This document shows positions 23,063 through 44,700 of a stretch of 64,000 nt of DNA, piece after piece. The stretch comes from Monarcha castaneiventris obscurior (taxonomy: Eukaryota > Chordata > Aves > Passeriformes > Monarchidae). The stretch spans positions 4,977,501 to 5,041,500 of the forward strand of contig JAMPIT010000493.1 of NCBI GenBank assembly GCA_026261815.1, in the 5' to 3' direction. Position 1 is the first letter of the stretch. Every line of letters starts with the position of its first letter. A program made the position numbers and the translations under genes. The notes under the pieces are model-generated. The model saw only the letters and a program-made list of their open reading frames with translations, was not told where the DNA came from and made no database searches.

Positions 23063-26000
23063 ATGCAGCTCCTGCCTCTGCTCGCCTGGGCGCTGCTGCC
23101 AGGTAAGGCTGCGCCGGAGCCCCCGACTGCCGGAGCGGCCCCGGGGGAGCGGCCCCGACGCGGGGAGGTGTCGGAGCGGCGACAGCACTCCCGCGGCTCC
23201 GTGTGTCTCCACAGGCTGCGGGGCAGTGACGGGGCCCGGCACCGTGCAGGGATTCCTGGGGGGTTCCCTCTCGGTCACCTGCACGTACCAGGCGGGACAG
23301 GAGAAGAAGCCGAAATATTGGTGCGTTCCTGCAGCAGTTTATAGCTGTGAGAATCACATCGTCATCACCTCGGAGTCGCAGCCCGAGGTGCAGCGGGGCC
23401 GGTTCTCCATCCGAGACAACCGCGCACGCCGGGCATTCACGGTGACCGTGGACCGTCTGTCCGAGAGGGACGCGGGCACCTTCCGCTGTGGGGTGCAAAC
23501 GGCATTTTACCGGTTTGATAACAGTGCTCTTGTGAACGTGATCGTGGTCTCAGGTCAGTTCTTGGGAGTTGCGGGTCCCCCAGATCTAGCTTGGATCCCC
23601 TCCAGGTGCTTGGAACAGGGGCTGCAGTGGGGGTAACCTGGAGCTAGTGGGTGCCTATGGAGGTGGGACAGCCCCAGGATTTGTCACCAGAGTGCAGTAG
23701 GTGCCACCATCACTCATTCCCTATTCCCAGTTCTCCCCAGAGCCCCTTCTTGGCACCCCAGGATCAGTCTCCTCCATTACTGAGGTGCACTGTGCTCTCT
23801 GTGTCCCATTTGCTTCCTCATTAGCTCTTGCTGGCCTTGTCTGTGCCCTCCTTGCCTTGCTGTATAACACTGGGGAGTTCCTCACCCCAGTGTGCTGCAC
23901 CATTTCCCACTTGGGACAGGCAGTGCCTGTGGCACCAGGCCCTGGGCTTAGGGAACATCCTTTTCCATTGCCTTGCCAGGGATCAGCCAGCATGGCAGCA
24001 CAATATCTATGTGGGTTGTTGTGTTAGTACTAAACTGGGCATGGGGTGCCCAGACCCCCTTTCTGCAGGGTGAATCTGTTTTGTGCATGTTTTGGGGGTA
24101 CTGAGACTGAACAGCCTTGTGGGCAGGGGAAGGGTCTTACAGCCCTCCGACCTTAAGATGAGTCCTCGGGATGTGGCAGAGGGGACCCAGCTTCTCCTGC
24201 TGTGTCAGTACATCAGTCACTTCTGGCTCACTGCAAAACCTACAGCATTTTTCCCCACGGAGATCAACCAAGCCTCTCCTCTTTTTGTTACAGATTCCAC
24301 CCTCCCATCATCGACCTACACCACCACCACGTCTCCTAATCTCTCTCACTCTGTAGCAGACTGCACACAGACAGTTTCCCAGGGGGAAATTGTGCAATCA
24401 ACATCAAATCCTTCCGCCCCTCAACAGTGAGTAGCAGCTCCTGCTTGCATCAGCCACTTTCCTCCATGAGCTCTTTGGTGCAGCTGAAGCCCTGCAACCA
24501 TCAGGCTCTTCACACCTCCCTTAAGGGTCCAGACCTCCTGTTTTTGCCCTTAGAGACCACTCCACATGGAAAAATTCTTCCCTGTGAGAGTGATGAGGTC
24601 CTGGCACAGGTTGCCCAGAGAAGTTGTGGATGCCCCATCCCTGGAAGTGTTCAAGGCCAGTCTGGATGGGGCTCAGAGCAACCTGGCCTAGTGGAAGGTG
24701 TCCCTTCCCATGCCAGAGGGTTAGAACTGGATGATCTTTAAGGTCCCTTCTGACCCAAACCATTCTTTAATTCTCTGACAGTAATTCCAGTGCCTCTAGT
24801 CACACGGCTCTGGCAAGGCCCTGCTTGTCTCCCATCCATCTTGCAGCTTAAGCAGGACATAAGTTATCACCATGGGAGAAGTGGTTTCTGCCTGCAGCAC
24901 CGACCCCATTTCCTTCCTGAAAACTCAGTGAGGCATTTTGTGGGAAGCCAAGTGCTGCAGGTGTCCTGTTCTTCTTTGTAGTCACACACAGCCTGGGAGA
25001 AAGAGTTAACAAAGTGTGAAATCAGAGTGTTAGATCTTCTCCCTCTTCTCTCCTGCCCGTGGGAGGTGATGCCAGCAGCAGATGAAGCTGAGACTCCCCA
25101 TCAGCACACTCAAGGGTGTGCTGGCTCACCGACCTTTCCTGCTTACCCATTACAAACAGGGTTAACAAAGAGTGGAGTTAAACCAGAGCAAATGCAGGAA
25201 CCCATCCTTACATCACTGAAGACACAGCAGCTCTCAGACCCGTTTTGCTTCTGCAGCTTTTGGTTTGCTCTGCTCCATGCCCAGCTGGCTGTCTGACCAT
25301 CCCATGCCTGCTGTTCTCCCTCCCAGGGCAAGCCCTACCATGCACAGCTACTCCCTGTGTCACCCACAGCCACTTCCTGCGACCCTGCTCCATGCTGGTT
25401 CATCCTGAGAAGCGTGGCAGTATCAACTCTTTTTTTTCTTGCAGCTTGAACATGGTTGAGCACATCCTCACTCCAGCCATCGGCATGGTTCTTTTTTTGC
25501 TTGCAGTGGCTTCTGGTGTTCTGGTAATACTCTCCAGGAAGAAGAAGAAGGGTGAGTGAAGTTGTCACATACATCCTGTTTCTGTACCAGAGACTGCTCT
25601 GCTTCACTTATTTTTCCCTCTGTATTTATTTCTTTCCCCTCATTCTCTTCCTGATCCATCCAGTTCCTCAGTCCATTGTTGAGACCTCCACCAAGGAGGT
25701 CTCCTTCCCTCGAGGGACCAACCCCATGGGTGTTGTCCCCTGGGAGCAGGGAATGACAGCCTTTGGGGTGGGTGCTGCCCAGCACAGAATCTGCTTGAAT
25801 TTGTCTGGGCACCATCAGCTTCTCTAGATGGGCTCACTTGCATGGGCCAGGCTTACACTAGGCTTGCTGCAAAGTTTAAGGCCAGTGTGAAGGATGGGGA
25901 GGGACAGGAGTGGACATTGCCAGCTGGCAGGTGGGGCTGGCTTTATTTGAAGAACTGCTCCAGTTTAGATGGCTCATGGAGTGTCAGGTTCCTGTCCTGC

Positions 26001-27250
26001 TTTATGGCAAGATTTGCAGTGGCAGTGCAGTTTCTCAACACGTTTCTTTTCCTCTGTTTTCACTCGTGTCCAGCCACATCCATGCTTCATCCAGCCCTTT
26101 CCGGAGCGGCCATAGAGATGGACAGGACTCGTAGCCTGTCGCCTACAGTAAGGAAAACCTCATGAGTTCTTGGGATTCTGTGCCCCAAGTTCACATGGAG
26201 AGGGGAAGCATTGCACCCTGAGCTGCCAGAGCTGCTGCTTTCAGCCAGGTTCATGCCACTTTAGGCTGGGAGGGATCCTGGCTATCAGAGAGTATTCCCG
26301 GGAAAGGAATTTAGGATTGAACCGAGAGGTTTCTCTCTGAGCCTCTCCAAGCGTGGGAGCTGCTTCTCTGGGTGAAACAGCCTTGGGAACCTGCAGCAAA
26401 GCACACCTGAAGTGGTTGCAGGGTAGCTGCTCCTTGCTTACTGCTTGGAAAATATTTTCTGATATTTTCTGCCAGCTTTTGAGGAGGGGCTGGTGTCACT
26501 AGAATTTCCCTGGGAAATGTTGAGTCAGCCCTTGCTTCAGTTTTTATTTCCACCCAGTGCTCCTGCAGCCGTCTCAGCACCCATCAGGGCAGGCAGCAGG
26601 GTGGGAGATATTCCCACCCCTGTGGATGCAGGCAGAGAGTGGCAGCAAGGTAAGAGTTCATCCTTCTCCATCAGGGAGCAGATACCTTGGACTATGCAGA
26701 CATTAACCACGACACGGGCACAGCTGAGAGCCAGTACAGCAATGCTGAGGCTTTCTGGCAGCTGGAAACCCCCCCGACAGAGTACATGGAGGTCAGGCAG
26801 AGTGCTCAGGTAGGAGAATGCAAAGTGCTGCCAAGCTGGAGGTGGTGGGAGGAAAGCTGGGCTGGGTGGGTGACAGAATGGTCAGCAGGATGGGCTGGGT
26901 TTGGGTAAGGAGAGGGCTGCAAAGGGAAGTGTCAAACTGGGATGCAAAAGACCCTGGCTAACGTGGATTTGCTCTTGGGTCCCTGTGGCTGCTCCTGGGT
27001 GCTTAAAGCATCCCAGAGAGGTTCCAGCAGATACTGTTTGCCTGGATGTGTTTGCCCCACAAAGGACATGCAGCCCCACAAAGGATGTTTTTTGTTTATC
27101 TCCCTCATTTCCCAGCCTGTGGAAGAGGACAGAGAGGCGTTATATTCCAGGGTGCAGAAGCCTGTGCCGCAGCAGGAGCAGATCTACACCAACGTGCCAT
27201 CAGCTCCACAGCCCAGTGAAGGGCTCTACAGCACTGTGTGGGGCAGATGA
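23063..27250 (+). CDS. CD300/CMRF35-like inhibitory-type receptor
   Basis: Model: 23063-23102 (leader MQLLPLLAWALLPG), 23215-23553 (IgV), 24294-24426 (Thr/Ser-rich stalk), 25445-25551 (membrane segment ITPAIGMVLF-like then RKKKK stop-transfer), 26074-26147, 26675-26809, 27116-27250; 320 codons with consistent phases. The IgV domain shows VTCTY, KPKYWC, YSCENH, RFSIRDN, FTVTVDRL and DAGTFRCGV. The neutral membrane segment and long tail mark an inhibitory receptor. Tail tyrosines are LDYADI (ITIM), TEYMEV (ITSM form TxYxxV), ALYSRV, QIYTNV (YxN, Grb2-type) and GLYSTV at the extreme C-terminus. ITIM/ITSM phosphotyrosines recruit SHP-1/SHP-2 or SAP-type adaptors. It resembles CD300LF/CD300A in architecture, but one-to-one orthology is unclear. 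The 5' flank is CpG-rich. Confidence 0.85.
24530..24778 (+). mobile_element. CR1 LINE 3' fragment
   Basis: Contains the CR1 tail landmarks in order: TTCTTCC, TGCCCAGAGAAG, CTGGAAGTGTTCAAGGCC, TAGTGGAAGGTGTCCCT, GAACTGGATGATCTTTAAGG and ACCCAAACCATTC. It is 5'-truncated and in the stalk-to-membrane intron of the inhibitory CD300-like gene. Confidence 0.93.
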
Positions 27251-27498
27251 GCAAGAACCCAGCCCCATGGGCTGCTCCTGCTGCCAGCAGTACCAGTGGG
27301 ACTTGCACAGAGGACATGGGATTGCTGTCCTGCTCAGGCAGGAGCAGGCTCGACAGCAGAGCTGCTGCTCTCTGAGGCTTGGGTGTTTCTTTGAAGCAAC
27401 GTCAGAGAGGATGAGGTTGTGTGGAGGCATGGAGAGAATTGAAGATAAAGTCACCCCTTTGCATTTGGAGTCCTCATCCGTACAGCAGTGGTGCTGGG

Positions 27499-27504
27499 AA
27501 TAAA
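27499..27504 (+). terminator. Poly(A) signal of inhibitory CD300-like gene
   Basis: AATAAA about 250 bp after the TGA at 27248-27250, followed within 60 bp by GT-rich sequence. This gives a compact 3' UTR and marks the end of the CD300-like cluster. Confidence 0.7.
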
Positions 27505-28539
27505 AGTCCCCCCTGAAGTGGGGTAGTCCAGACCAGAGACCCGCCAGGCAGGGTGTGGGAGAGGTGGGTGGGGGAGGTGAGGCTGGGCTGGGGGTTGTGG
27601 GTGGGCTGGCTCCCTGTGCTGACCACTCATCCCACTCACTCCTTTGGCTGCATTGTTCCTGTGGGCTGATGATCCCAAACCCACTGGTCGCCTCAGACTG
27701 ACATTTTTTCATGCTGATTCCAGCTGGCAGCTCCTGGGAACCAGGACTGTGGGAAGTGTTATCTCCAAGTGCATTTGCACGGGGTGCTCATGTGGAGGGT
27801 GAGGTGTATCAGGATCTTGGTGCAGAAATGGCATCTGCCCCAACCCCTGGTCCCACAGGCACCCAAGGGGTTTGCTCCTGCTCTTTCTCTCCCTCCACCC
27901 CCAAGGACCCCCAGCCTGAGAGCACACAGAGGGGCAGGAACCATCACCTTGCTCTTCTCTGCTTTGCCGATAACTTTTTTTCTGGCACCCACTAAATACT
28001 TTCTGTGTGAAGTGTCGCTGCTTTATCAGTGGCACCAAGAATCTGATAGCGTTGCCTGTGGTGTGTGACTGTGTTTGTACAGCAGGTTCCCACCTGCTAA
28101 AGGGTTTATTGCAGAGTGTCACCCTGAAAGCAGGTCCAGCCCCTTGCTGGTGCCCAGCTGGGCTCTGGCAGTGTGAGAACGCAGACCTTTAAGGACAAGG
28201 ACTCTTGGGGCTCCAGCACAAACCCATAGCCCCACCAGCAGCTGCTGCAGCATCACTCCCCACTGGAACGTTCCATGGAGTCTTGCCCCTGGCATGCTGG
28301 TGCCCCCGCTATGAGTGTTCACTCTTCTCCTAGCCAGTGCCAGGCAACTCATCCATCCACTCCCACAAAAAACAGGCCATAAGGATGGACGTCCATTTGT
28401 GATGGGCTGGGAGCAGAAAACCTGAGCTCTTACACATTCATGGTTGTATGCAAGTGGTTTTGCACAAAGAGGTGAATTTTCCCTTGCCAGTGGGAATTTG
28501 GGCAATGTGGCTCTTTGCAGCCAAGCTGGTTTCAGGGCA
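27505..28539. other. Intergenic region after the CD300-like cluster
   Basis: No gene, RNA or clear mobile element is recognised between the poly(A) signal of the inhibitory receptor and the first CR1 fragment. Open frames here have no family resemblance. Confidence 0.5.
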
Positions 28540-28926
28540 GGGATGCTGATTTACACCACAACCAGGAGGAGGCTGAGGTGGGAGCTTCTCACTCTCTACA
28601 AATACCTGAAAGGAGGTTGTAGTCAGGTGCAGGTCGGTCTCTTCACCCAGGTAACAAGCAACAGGACAAGGGGAAACAGGGCCACAAGGGGAAGCAACTC
28701 CACAGGTTGTGCCAGTAGAGGTTTAGATTGGATATTAGTGAAAATTTCTTCACCAAAGGGGCTGTGAAGCCCTGGAACAGGCTCCTGAGGGAAATGGTAG
28801 AGTCACAGTCCCTGGAGGGGTCTAAAAGACATGTAGATGTGGCACTTGGGGACGTGGCTTAGTTGTGGCCTTGGTCGTGGATAGTCTTGATGTTCTTAGA
28901 GGCCTTTTGCAACCTAAAGGATTCTA
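28540..28926 (+). mobile_element. CR1 LINE 3' fragment
   Basis: Typical CR1 3' sequence: AACAAGCAACAGGACAAGGG, GTTTAGATTGGATATTAG, AAATTTCTTCACC, GGGGCTGTGAAGC, GTCACAGTCCCTGGAGG, then a degraded tail ending CAACCTAAAGGATTCTA. Confidence 0.92.
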
Positions 28927-29269
28927 GGTAGGGAGCCTTTTCCTGCTGGTGTGGAGATGCTGAGGCAATGTTGCAGCCTTTAGCCCTTGAGGCACGGATC
29001 AAATTGCTCCTATCAAAAGGGAAGCCCTCCCAGAGCTCAGCAGGCTGCTCAGAGCCCTTTTGCAGCCTGGGGAACTCCCTCCCCCACCCCCCCATCAAAA
29101 CCTCTTCCCCTTGAAACCCTCAGGAGCATTGACTCTGCAGTGTTCCCTTGGCTTTATCGGCAGAATCTGCCCACAAAGGGCAGACCACAGGAGGTCATGG
29201 AACTCCCAGGAGTTGCTATCACCACCCAGCCACTGCTTCCTATTTCCTCTGCTGAAGTAGTTCCCCCCA

Positions 29270-29625
29270 GCAGCTTTTACAGGGGAAAGGCTGAGAGAGC
29301 TGGGTGTGTTAAGCCTGAGAAGAGAAGGCTCTGTGGAGACCTCAGAGCCCCTTCCAGTGCCTAAAGGGTATCCAAGAGAGCTGGAGAGGGACTTAGGACA
29401 AGGGCCCAGAGTGCCAGGACAAGGGGAATGGCTTCACAGTGCCAGAGGGCAGAATTAGATGGGATATTGGGAAGGAATTGTTGGCTGTGAGGGTGGGCAG
29501 GCCCTGGCACAGGGTGCCCAGAGAAGCTGTGGTTGCTCCTGGATCCCTGGCAGTGTCCAAGGCCAGGCTGGACAGGGCTTGGAGGAACCTGGGGTAGTGG
29601 AAGGTGTCCCTGCCCGTGGCAGAGG
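29270..29625 (+). mobile_element. CR1 LINE 3' fragment, tail lost
   Basis: Runs from the CR1 GAGAGCTGGG/AAGCCTGAGAAGAGAAGG region through GGATATTGGGAAGGAATTG, GTGCCCAGAGAAGCTG, CAAGGCCAGGCTGGACAG and AGTGGAAGGTGTCCCTGCC. It stops before the usual ATTCTATGA end, where the CA-rich tract begins. Confidence 0.93.
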
Positions 29626-29694
29626 TGTTGACACCAGTGGCACAGGCACAAACTGCGGTGCGTGGGTGGCCACACGCAGCCATATCTGCACCCC

Positions 29695-30050
29695 AGTGCA
29701 CACTCACACACACACACACATCCCAGGGCACACTCATCACTCACAGTCCCCCACATACTCATCCACAGTCACTCTCACATCGCAAGGTGCGTGCACACAC
29801 ACGCACACACAGGCACACACACAACACACACACCCAAGTGCTCACACTCACATTCACTCACACGCATTCACTCACATCTCAAGGTGCGTGCACACACACA
29901 CACATTCACTCACATATTCACTGACACTCTTTCACTCACATATTCAGTCACACATTCACTCACACTCATTCACTCACATTCTTAGACGTTCATTCACACT
30001 CACATTCATTCACGCATGCACACATTCACTTACATGCATACACTCACACT
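29695..30050 (+). repeat. CA-rich simple repeat / degenerate (ACTC)n-(CA)n tract
   Basis: Interrupted CA dinucleotide runs (for example 29708-29722, 29797-29834 and 29890-29904) are mixed with CACTCACATTC-type units. The tract passes directly into the 43-bp minisatellite. Confidence 0.9.
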
Positions 30051-30470
30051 CATCACTCACATTTACCTACACGCTCACTCCTCCATTCTCACTCATCACT
30101 CACATTTACCTACACGCTCACTCATTCACTCACACTCACACTCATCACTCACATTTACCTACACGCTCACTCATTCACTCACACTCATCACTCACATTTA
30201 CCCACACGCTCACTCATTCACTCACACTCATCACTCACATTTACCCACACGCTCACTCATTCACTCACACTCATCACTCACATTTACCCACACGCTCACA
30301 CATTCACTCACACTCATCACTCACATTTACCCACACGCTCACTCATTCACTCACACTCATCACTCACATTTACCCACACGCTCACTCATTCACTCACACT
30401 CATCACTCACATTTACCCACACGCTCACTCATCCATTCTCACTCACTCACTCACATTCATTTGCGCTCAC
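30050..30470 (+). repeat. 43-bp minisatellite, 9 copies
   Basis: The marker ATTTAC recurs at 30061, 30104, 30153, 30196, 30239, 30282, 30325, 30368 and 30411: a 43-bp period, with one 49-bp step from a 6-bp insertion. Units are nearly identical (CATTTACCCACACGCTCAC plus flanks); the first three carry CCTAC for CCCAC. Thr/His/Ser-rich open frames through it are repeat artefacts. Confidence 0.96.
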
Positions 30471-30491
30471 AGGCCCCGCCCCCGCCCTCTG

Positions 30492-30610
30492 GCCCCGCCC
30501 CTCGGTGCCCCGCCCCTCGGTGCCCCGCCCCTCGGTGCCCCGCCCCTCGGTGCCCCGCCCCTCGGTGCCCCGCCCCTCGGTGCCCCGCCCCTCGGTGCCC
30601 GCGCATGCGC
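30492..30610 (+). promoter_or_regulatory. XYLT2: XYLT2 core promoter: 7-copy GC-box array plus NRF-1 site
   Basis: A 15-bp unit CCCCGCCCCTCGGTG repeats seven times (CTCGGTG at 30501, 30516, 30531, 30546, 30561, 30576, 30591). Each unit contains CCCCGCCCC, an Sp1/KLF GC box. The array runs straight into the palindrome GCGCATGCGC at 30601-30610, a perfect NRF-1 core, 13 bp before the first XYLT2 ATG. There is no TATA box. The arrangement is that of a CpG promoter whose GC boxes have been amplified as a minisatellite. The GCGCATGCGC palindrome contains an out-of-frame ATG at 30605. Confidence 0.8.
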
Positions 30611-30623
30611 GGCGCGGCGGGCG

Positions 30624-41578
<10,955 letters not shown>

Positions 41579-43400
41579 CAGGAGCAGCCGGAGGGCGGCC
41601 TTGGGAGCAAGGAGCATCCTCCATTTCTGGTGTGGGGGATGTCTCTGGACCACATCACCCTGTGCCATTTGCACTCTAGTCACTCAAGGAAGAGAAAATG
41701 GGAACCTCCAGGCAGGGGAAAACCTCCTGTGGGGTATTTTTGGCAGAGGGAGAGGCATGAGGTGGGTCTTGCCCATCTCTGCAGGAATGAGCCCTTGCTG
41801 GCCGGGGAGAGCTGGAGTGCCCATCCCTGTGGGGGCATGGCCGGCACCAGGCAAGAGCTGTGTGTTTGTTACTCCAGGCCTTGGAGGCTCAGGAAAGGGT
41901 GATGTGGGAGGGAGGGATGGCTGGTGGGTGGGCAGGCTCTGGACCAGCTCAGCATCCTGCCCAGCCCTGGGCTAGAATTTGGCAGGATGGGCCCTTGTTG
42001 CTGGCTGCTGGCTGCTGCCCTGGTGGGCTGATGAGGGACTGGGGATAGGCAGAAGCAGAATGGGTCAAAACCTGCTATATGCACGGAGCTGCTGCTGGCC
42101 CAGGGCTTGCATCTCATCCCTTCCACCCCAGCCCTTTAGTTTGTATTTTTATAAATATATATATATAAATATATATGATGCAAAGTGCAATAGAGATGAG
42201 ACCCCGCATTGGCCGGGAAGTCCTTGTGTCTCCATCTCCCCTCAGACTGTAACATACCTTGTTCTCTTGGGTGTCCTGGTGCTACAGGACAGGGTGCTGG
42301 GTCGTTTACATATTTTTTTATTTTTATTATCATTATTGATTATTGTTTTGCCGTTTGCCCATTTCCTGTTGGGGGGTGCTGGGGACCTGTCGCCTGTTGG
42401 CCTTGGGGCAGCGTTGCCCCCAGGTTGTGGGTGTAGCTGCCCGACTATGCCAAATGTCTGGAGCCCTGGTGTGTCGTGTGACAGCTAGCAGGGAGTGCTC
42501 GGTGTGTGGTTCAAGTCCATCAAGCCATGCTGTAGACCTCGCCACTTCTGTCTCCACTTCAGCAAAAGGACTCCCTGATCCCCTGCCAAAATATCATCCA
42601 CGGGGCCGACGTCCTGCTGTGGATGAGCCGTGCCTGGAGGGCTGCCCTGTGCCACAGCTCCTTGGCCCGACCTTTTCTGTTCTCCCATGTCGGCAGAAGC
42701 TCTTGAGACCTGCTGCATTTCCCTGGCCAAAAATCACAGAGGCAAGACAAGGTCTGGCCAGCTCCATCCACTCTCTGCTGTTTCTGCTTCCCACTGCTCC
42801 AGAGGGAAGAGGCACCACCTCCTCTTGGGAAGGGTTGCGGTGGAGCATCCTCCTTCCCCATAGTGCCCCCAGGATGTCCTCGAGGTCTGCCTCCAACATT
42901 CTTCTCTCCAAGACTGATGCTGCCTGGAGAAGTCTGGGTTTGATTTCACCCTGGGAAGACATTTCACAGCTGGGGACAAGCTGGAGCCCATCTGACCCAA
43001 CCCTCTGCTCAAGGCAGGGTCTCAGGAGCTGGTGGGGTTTTACTGTCTCGATGGATCTGTGCCATCCTAACTTTTCTCCCATGTCCCAGCTCTCTCTGCC
43101 TGGCAGGTCTGACACTCCCAGTCTCCACATTTAGGGATGTGGGTGTTGCAAGATGTGTACTGTAAAACGGAGGGGACTGAGACCTCTGTATGTGAGGGCA
43201 GGTACCTGCTGGCACTCAGCCCTGCCGTCCTGCACCCACTCCTGCCGGGGGTGCTCCGGGGCTGTGGAGGAATGTGGGGGGAGGGGGCCACACAGGGGAG
43301 GACGCCAAAACTCTGTGTCAGAAGCATTATGTAAAGTTGTCTTAAATATGCAACATCACAAATACATCTATATCTGTACAGTGTGGTGTGTCGTTTTTTT
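41579..43400 (+). other. XYLT2: XYLT2 3' UTR and flank
   Basis: No new gene is visible between the XYLT2 stop and the next promoter island. An AT-rich TATATA stretch at about 42138-42178 and a T-rich stretch at about 42310-42345 look like 3' UTR. No AATAAA was found. A variant AATACA at 43361-43366 followed by GTGTGGTGTGTCG and TTTTTTTGTGG is the best poly(A) candidate, which would give a roughly 1.8-kb 3' UTR. Confidence 0.4.
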
Positions 43401-43699
43401 GTGGTGTTCTGGAAGGGGTGAAGGGTGGGGGGAGCTTGGCCGTACCCGGCGAGAGTGTAAATCCCTCCTGGGCACCGGGGCCAGGGGCTGTGAGGGTGTT
43501 GGGGCAGGGTCACCTTCCTCAGATGTGTGGTGATATGTGACCCAAAATCAAGCTCGGGGTTTTCAAAGCCTGTGGCTGGAGACTGAGAGCTCGGGAACGA
43601 CCCGGAGCCACGGGCTGAGTCCGTTTACACCCTAGCAGCGGGTGCCCTGAAGATACCCGGCTACTTAGCGTTGACATGGCACTTAATTAAGGTGTTACT

Positions 43700-44700
43700 C
43701 GGCTAATGAGCGGGCACCTCCTGCTGCCTGCGGGGCCACGAGCCTTCCGCGGCACAGCCCAGCTTTCCCTCCGCAGGAGCGGGCAGCGCTGGGGTTGTCC
43801 CGTGCCCGCCGATCCCAGCAGTGACACGCGGCCTGGCTGCCGCTCGGCCGGGACCGCGGCTCTCTGCTAAGCCCGGTACGAAGCCGGGGCACCCGCGGCT
43901 GAGCCGGGCTGGCCCCGCCGCGTGTCCGAAGGGGAACCTCGGGAGCCCCGCGGCTGAGCCGGGCTGGCCCTGCCGCGTGTCCGAAGGGGAGCCCCGGGAG
44001 CCCCGGGAGCCCCGCGGCTGAGCCGGGCTGGCCCTGCCGCGTGTCCGAAGGGGAGCCCCGGGAGCCCCGCGGCCGAGCCGGGCTGGCCCCGCCGCGTGTC
44101 CGAAGGGGAGCCCCGGGAGCCCCGCGGCCGAGCCCGCCCGCCCCGGGCCCCGCCTCGCCCCGCTCCGCCCCTCGCGGGCTGTGGGGCGCGGGCGGCGGGC
44201 AGGGGCTGCCGGCGGCGGGGTCGGGATGGCGCAGCCCGGGGAGGCCTCGGGCCACACAGCGACCGCCAGCGCCAGCGCCAGCATGGACAGCAACGTCCTG
44301 GCCATCGTCATCGCCGCCAGTGAGTGGCGGGCGGGGGCTCCGGCGGAGCTGGGAGCGGAGCGGGGGCGGCCGCCGGGCGAGATCGGGTTCTGCCGGTGCC
44401 TCCCGGGCTGTGCCGGTGAGGCGATACCCGGGGGCGGGCGGGGGAGCGGTCGCTGCAGCGGCCGGTGCTAATCCAGGGGGGTGCCGCTGGCTCGCGGGAG
44501 TGGGGCCGGAGCGGAGCGGCGGCGGGGGCCGAAGGGGAGCCGCGGGTTCCCGGGAGATCGGAGCGCTGGCGAACCGGCGCCCTGCCGTGGTGCTGAGGGA
44601 GCCGAGAGCCTCGGGCGCGGTGCCGGTGCCGGTCCCCGCGGGTCGGTCCCTGCGGCCGCGGTCCGGGATGGGGTGAGCCCCTCCCGGCTCTGCAGATTGT
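43700..44700 (+). promoter_or_regulatory. CpG island promoter of the PY-motif membrane protein gene
   Basis: Dense CpG and GC boxes (for example CCCCGCCTCGCCCCGCTCCG at 44149-44168) directly precede the ATG at 44226 and continue into intron 1. No TATA box. The 55-bp repeat forms the distal half of the island. Confidence 0.6.
43915..44140. repeat. 55-bp GC-rich tandem repeat, 4 copies
   Basis: The marker GTGTCCGAAGGGGA(A/G)CC recurs at 43922, 43977, 44041 and 44096: two 55-bp steps and one 64-bp step caused by an extra 9-bp GAGCCCCGG. It lies within the CpG island just upstream of the membrane-protein start at 44226. Confidence 0.92.

Noticed and set aside
22256..23284. 342-codon minus-strand frame
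   Set aside because: Antisense to the CD300-like pseudogene and GC-rich promoter; no similarity to any family.
26558..26649. Possible extra cytoplasmic exon of the inhibitory CD300-like gene
   Set aside because: It has plausible AG and GT borders, but its 92 nt would break the frame into the ITIM exon, while skipping it keeps phase.
30050..30470. Regularly spaced 43-bp repeat considered as a CRISPR-like array
   Set aside because: Units are directly adjacent without unique spacers, and the host is a vertebrate.
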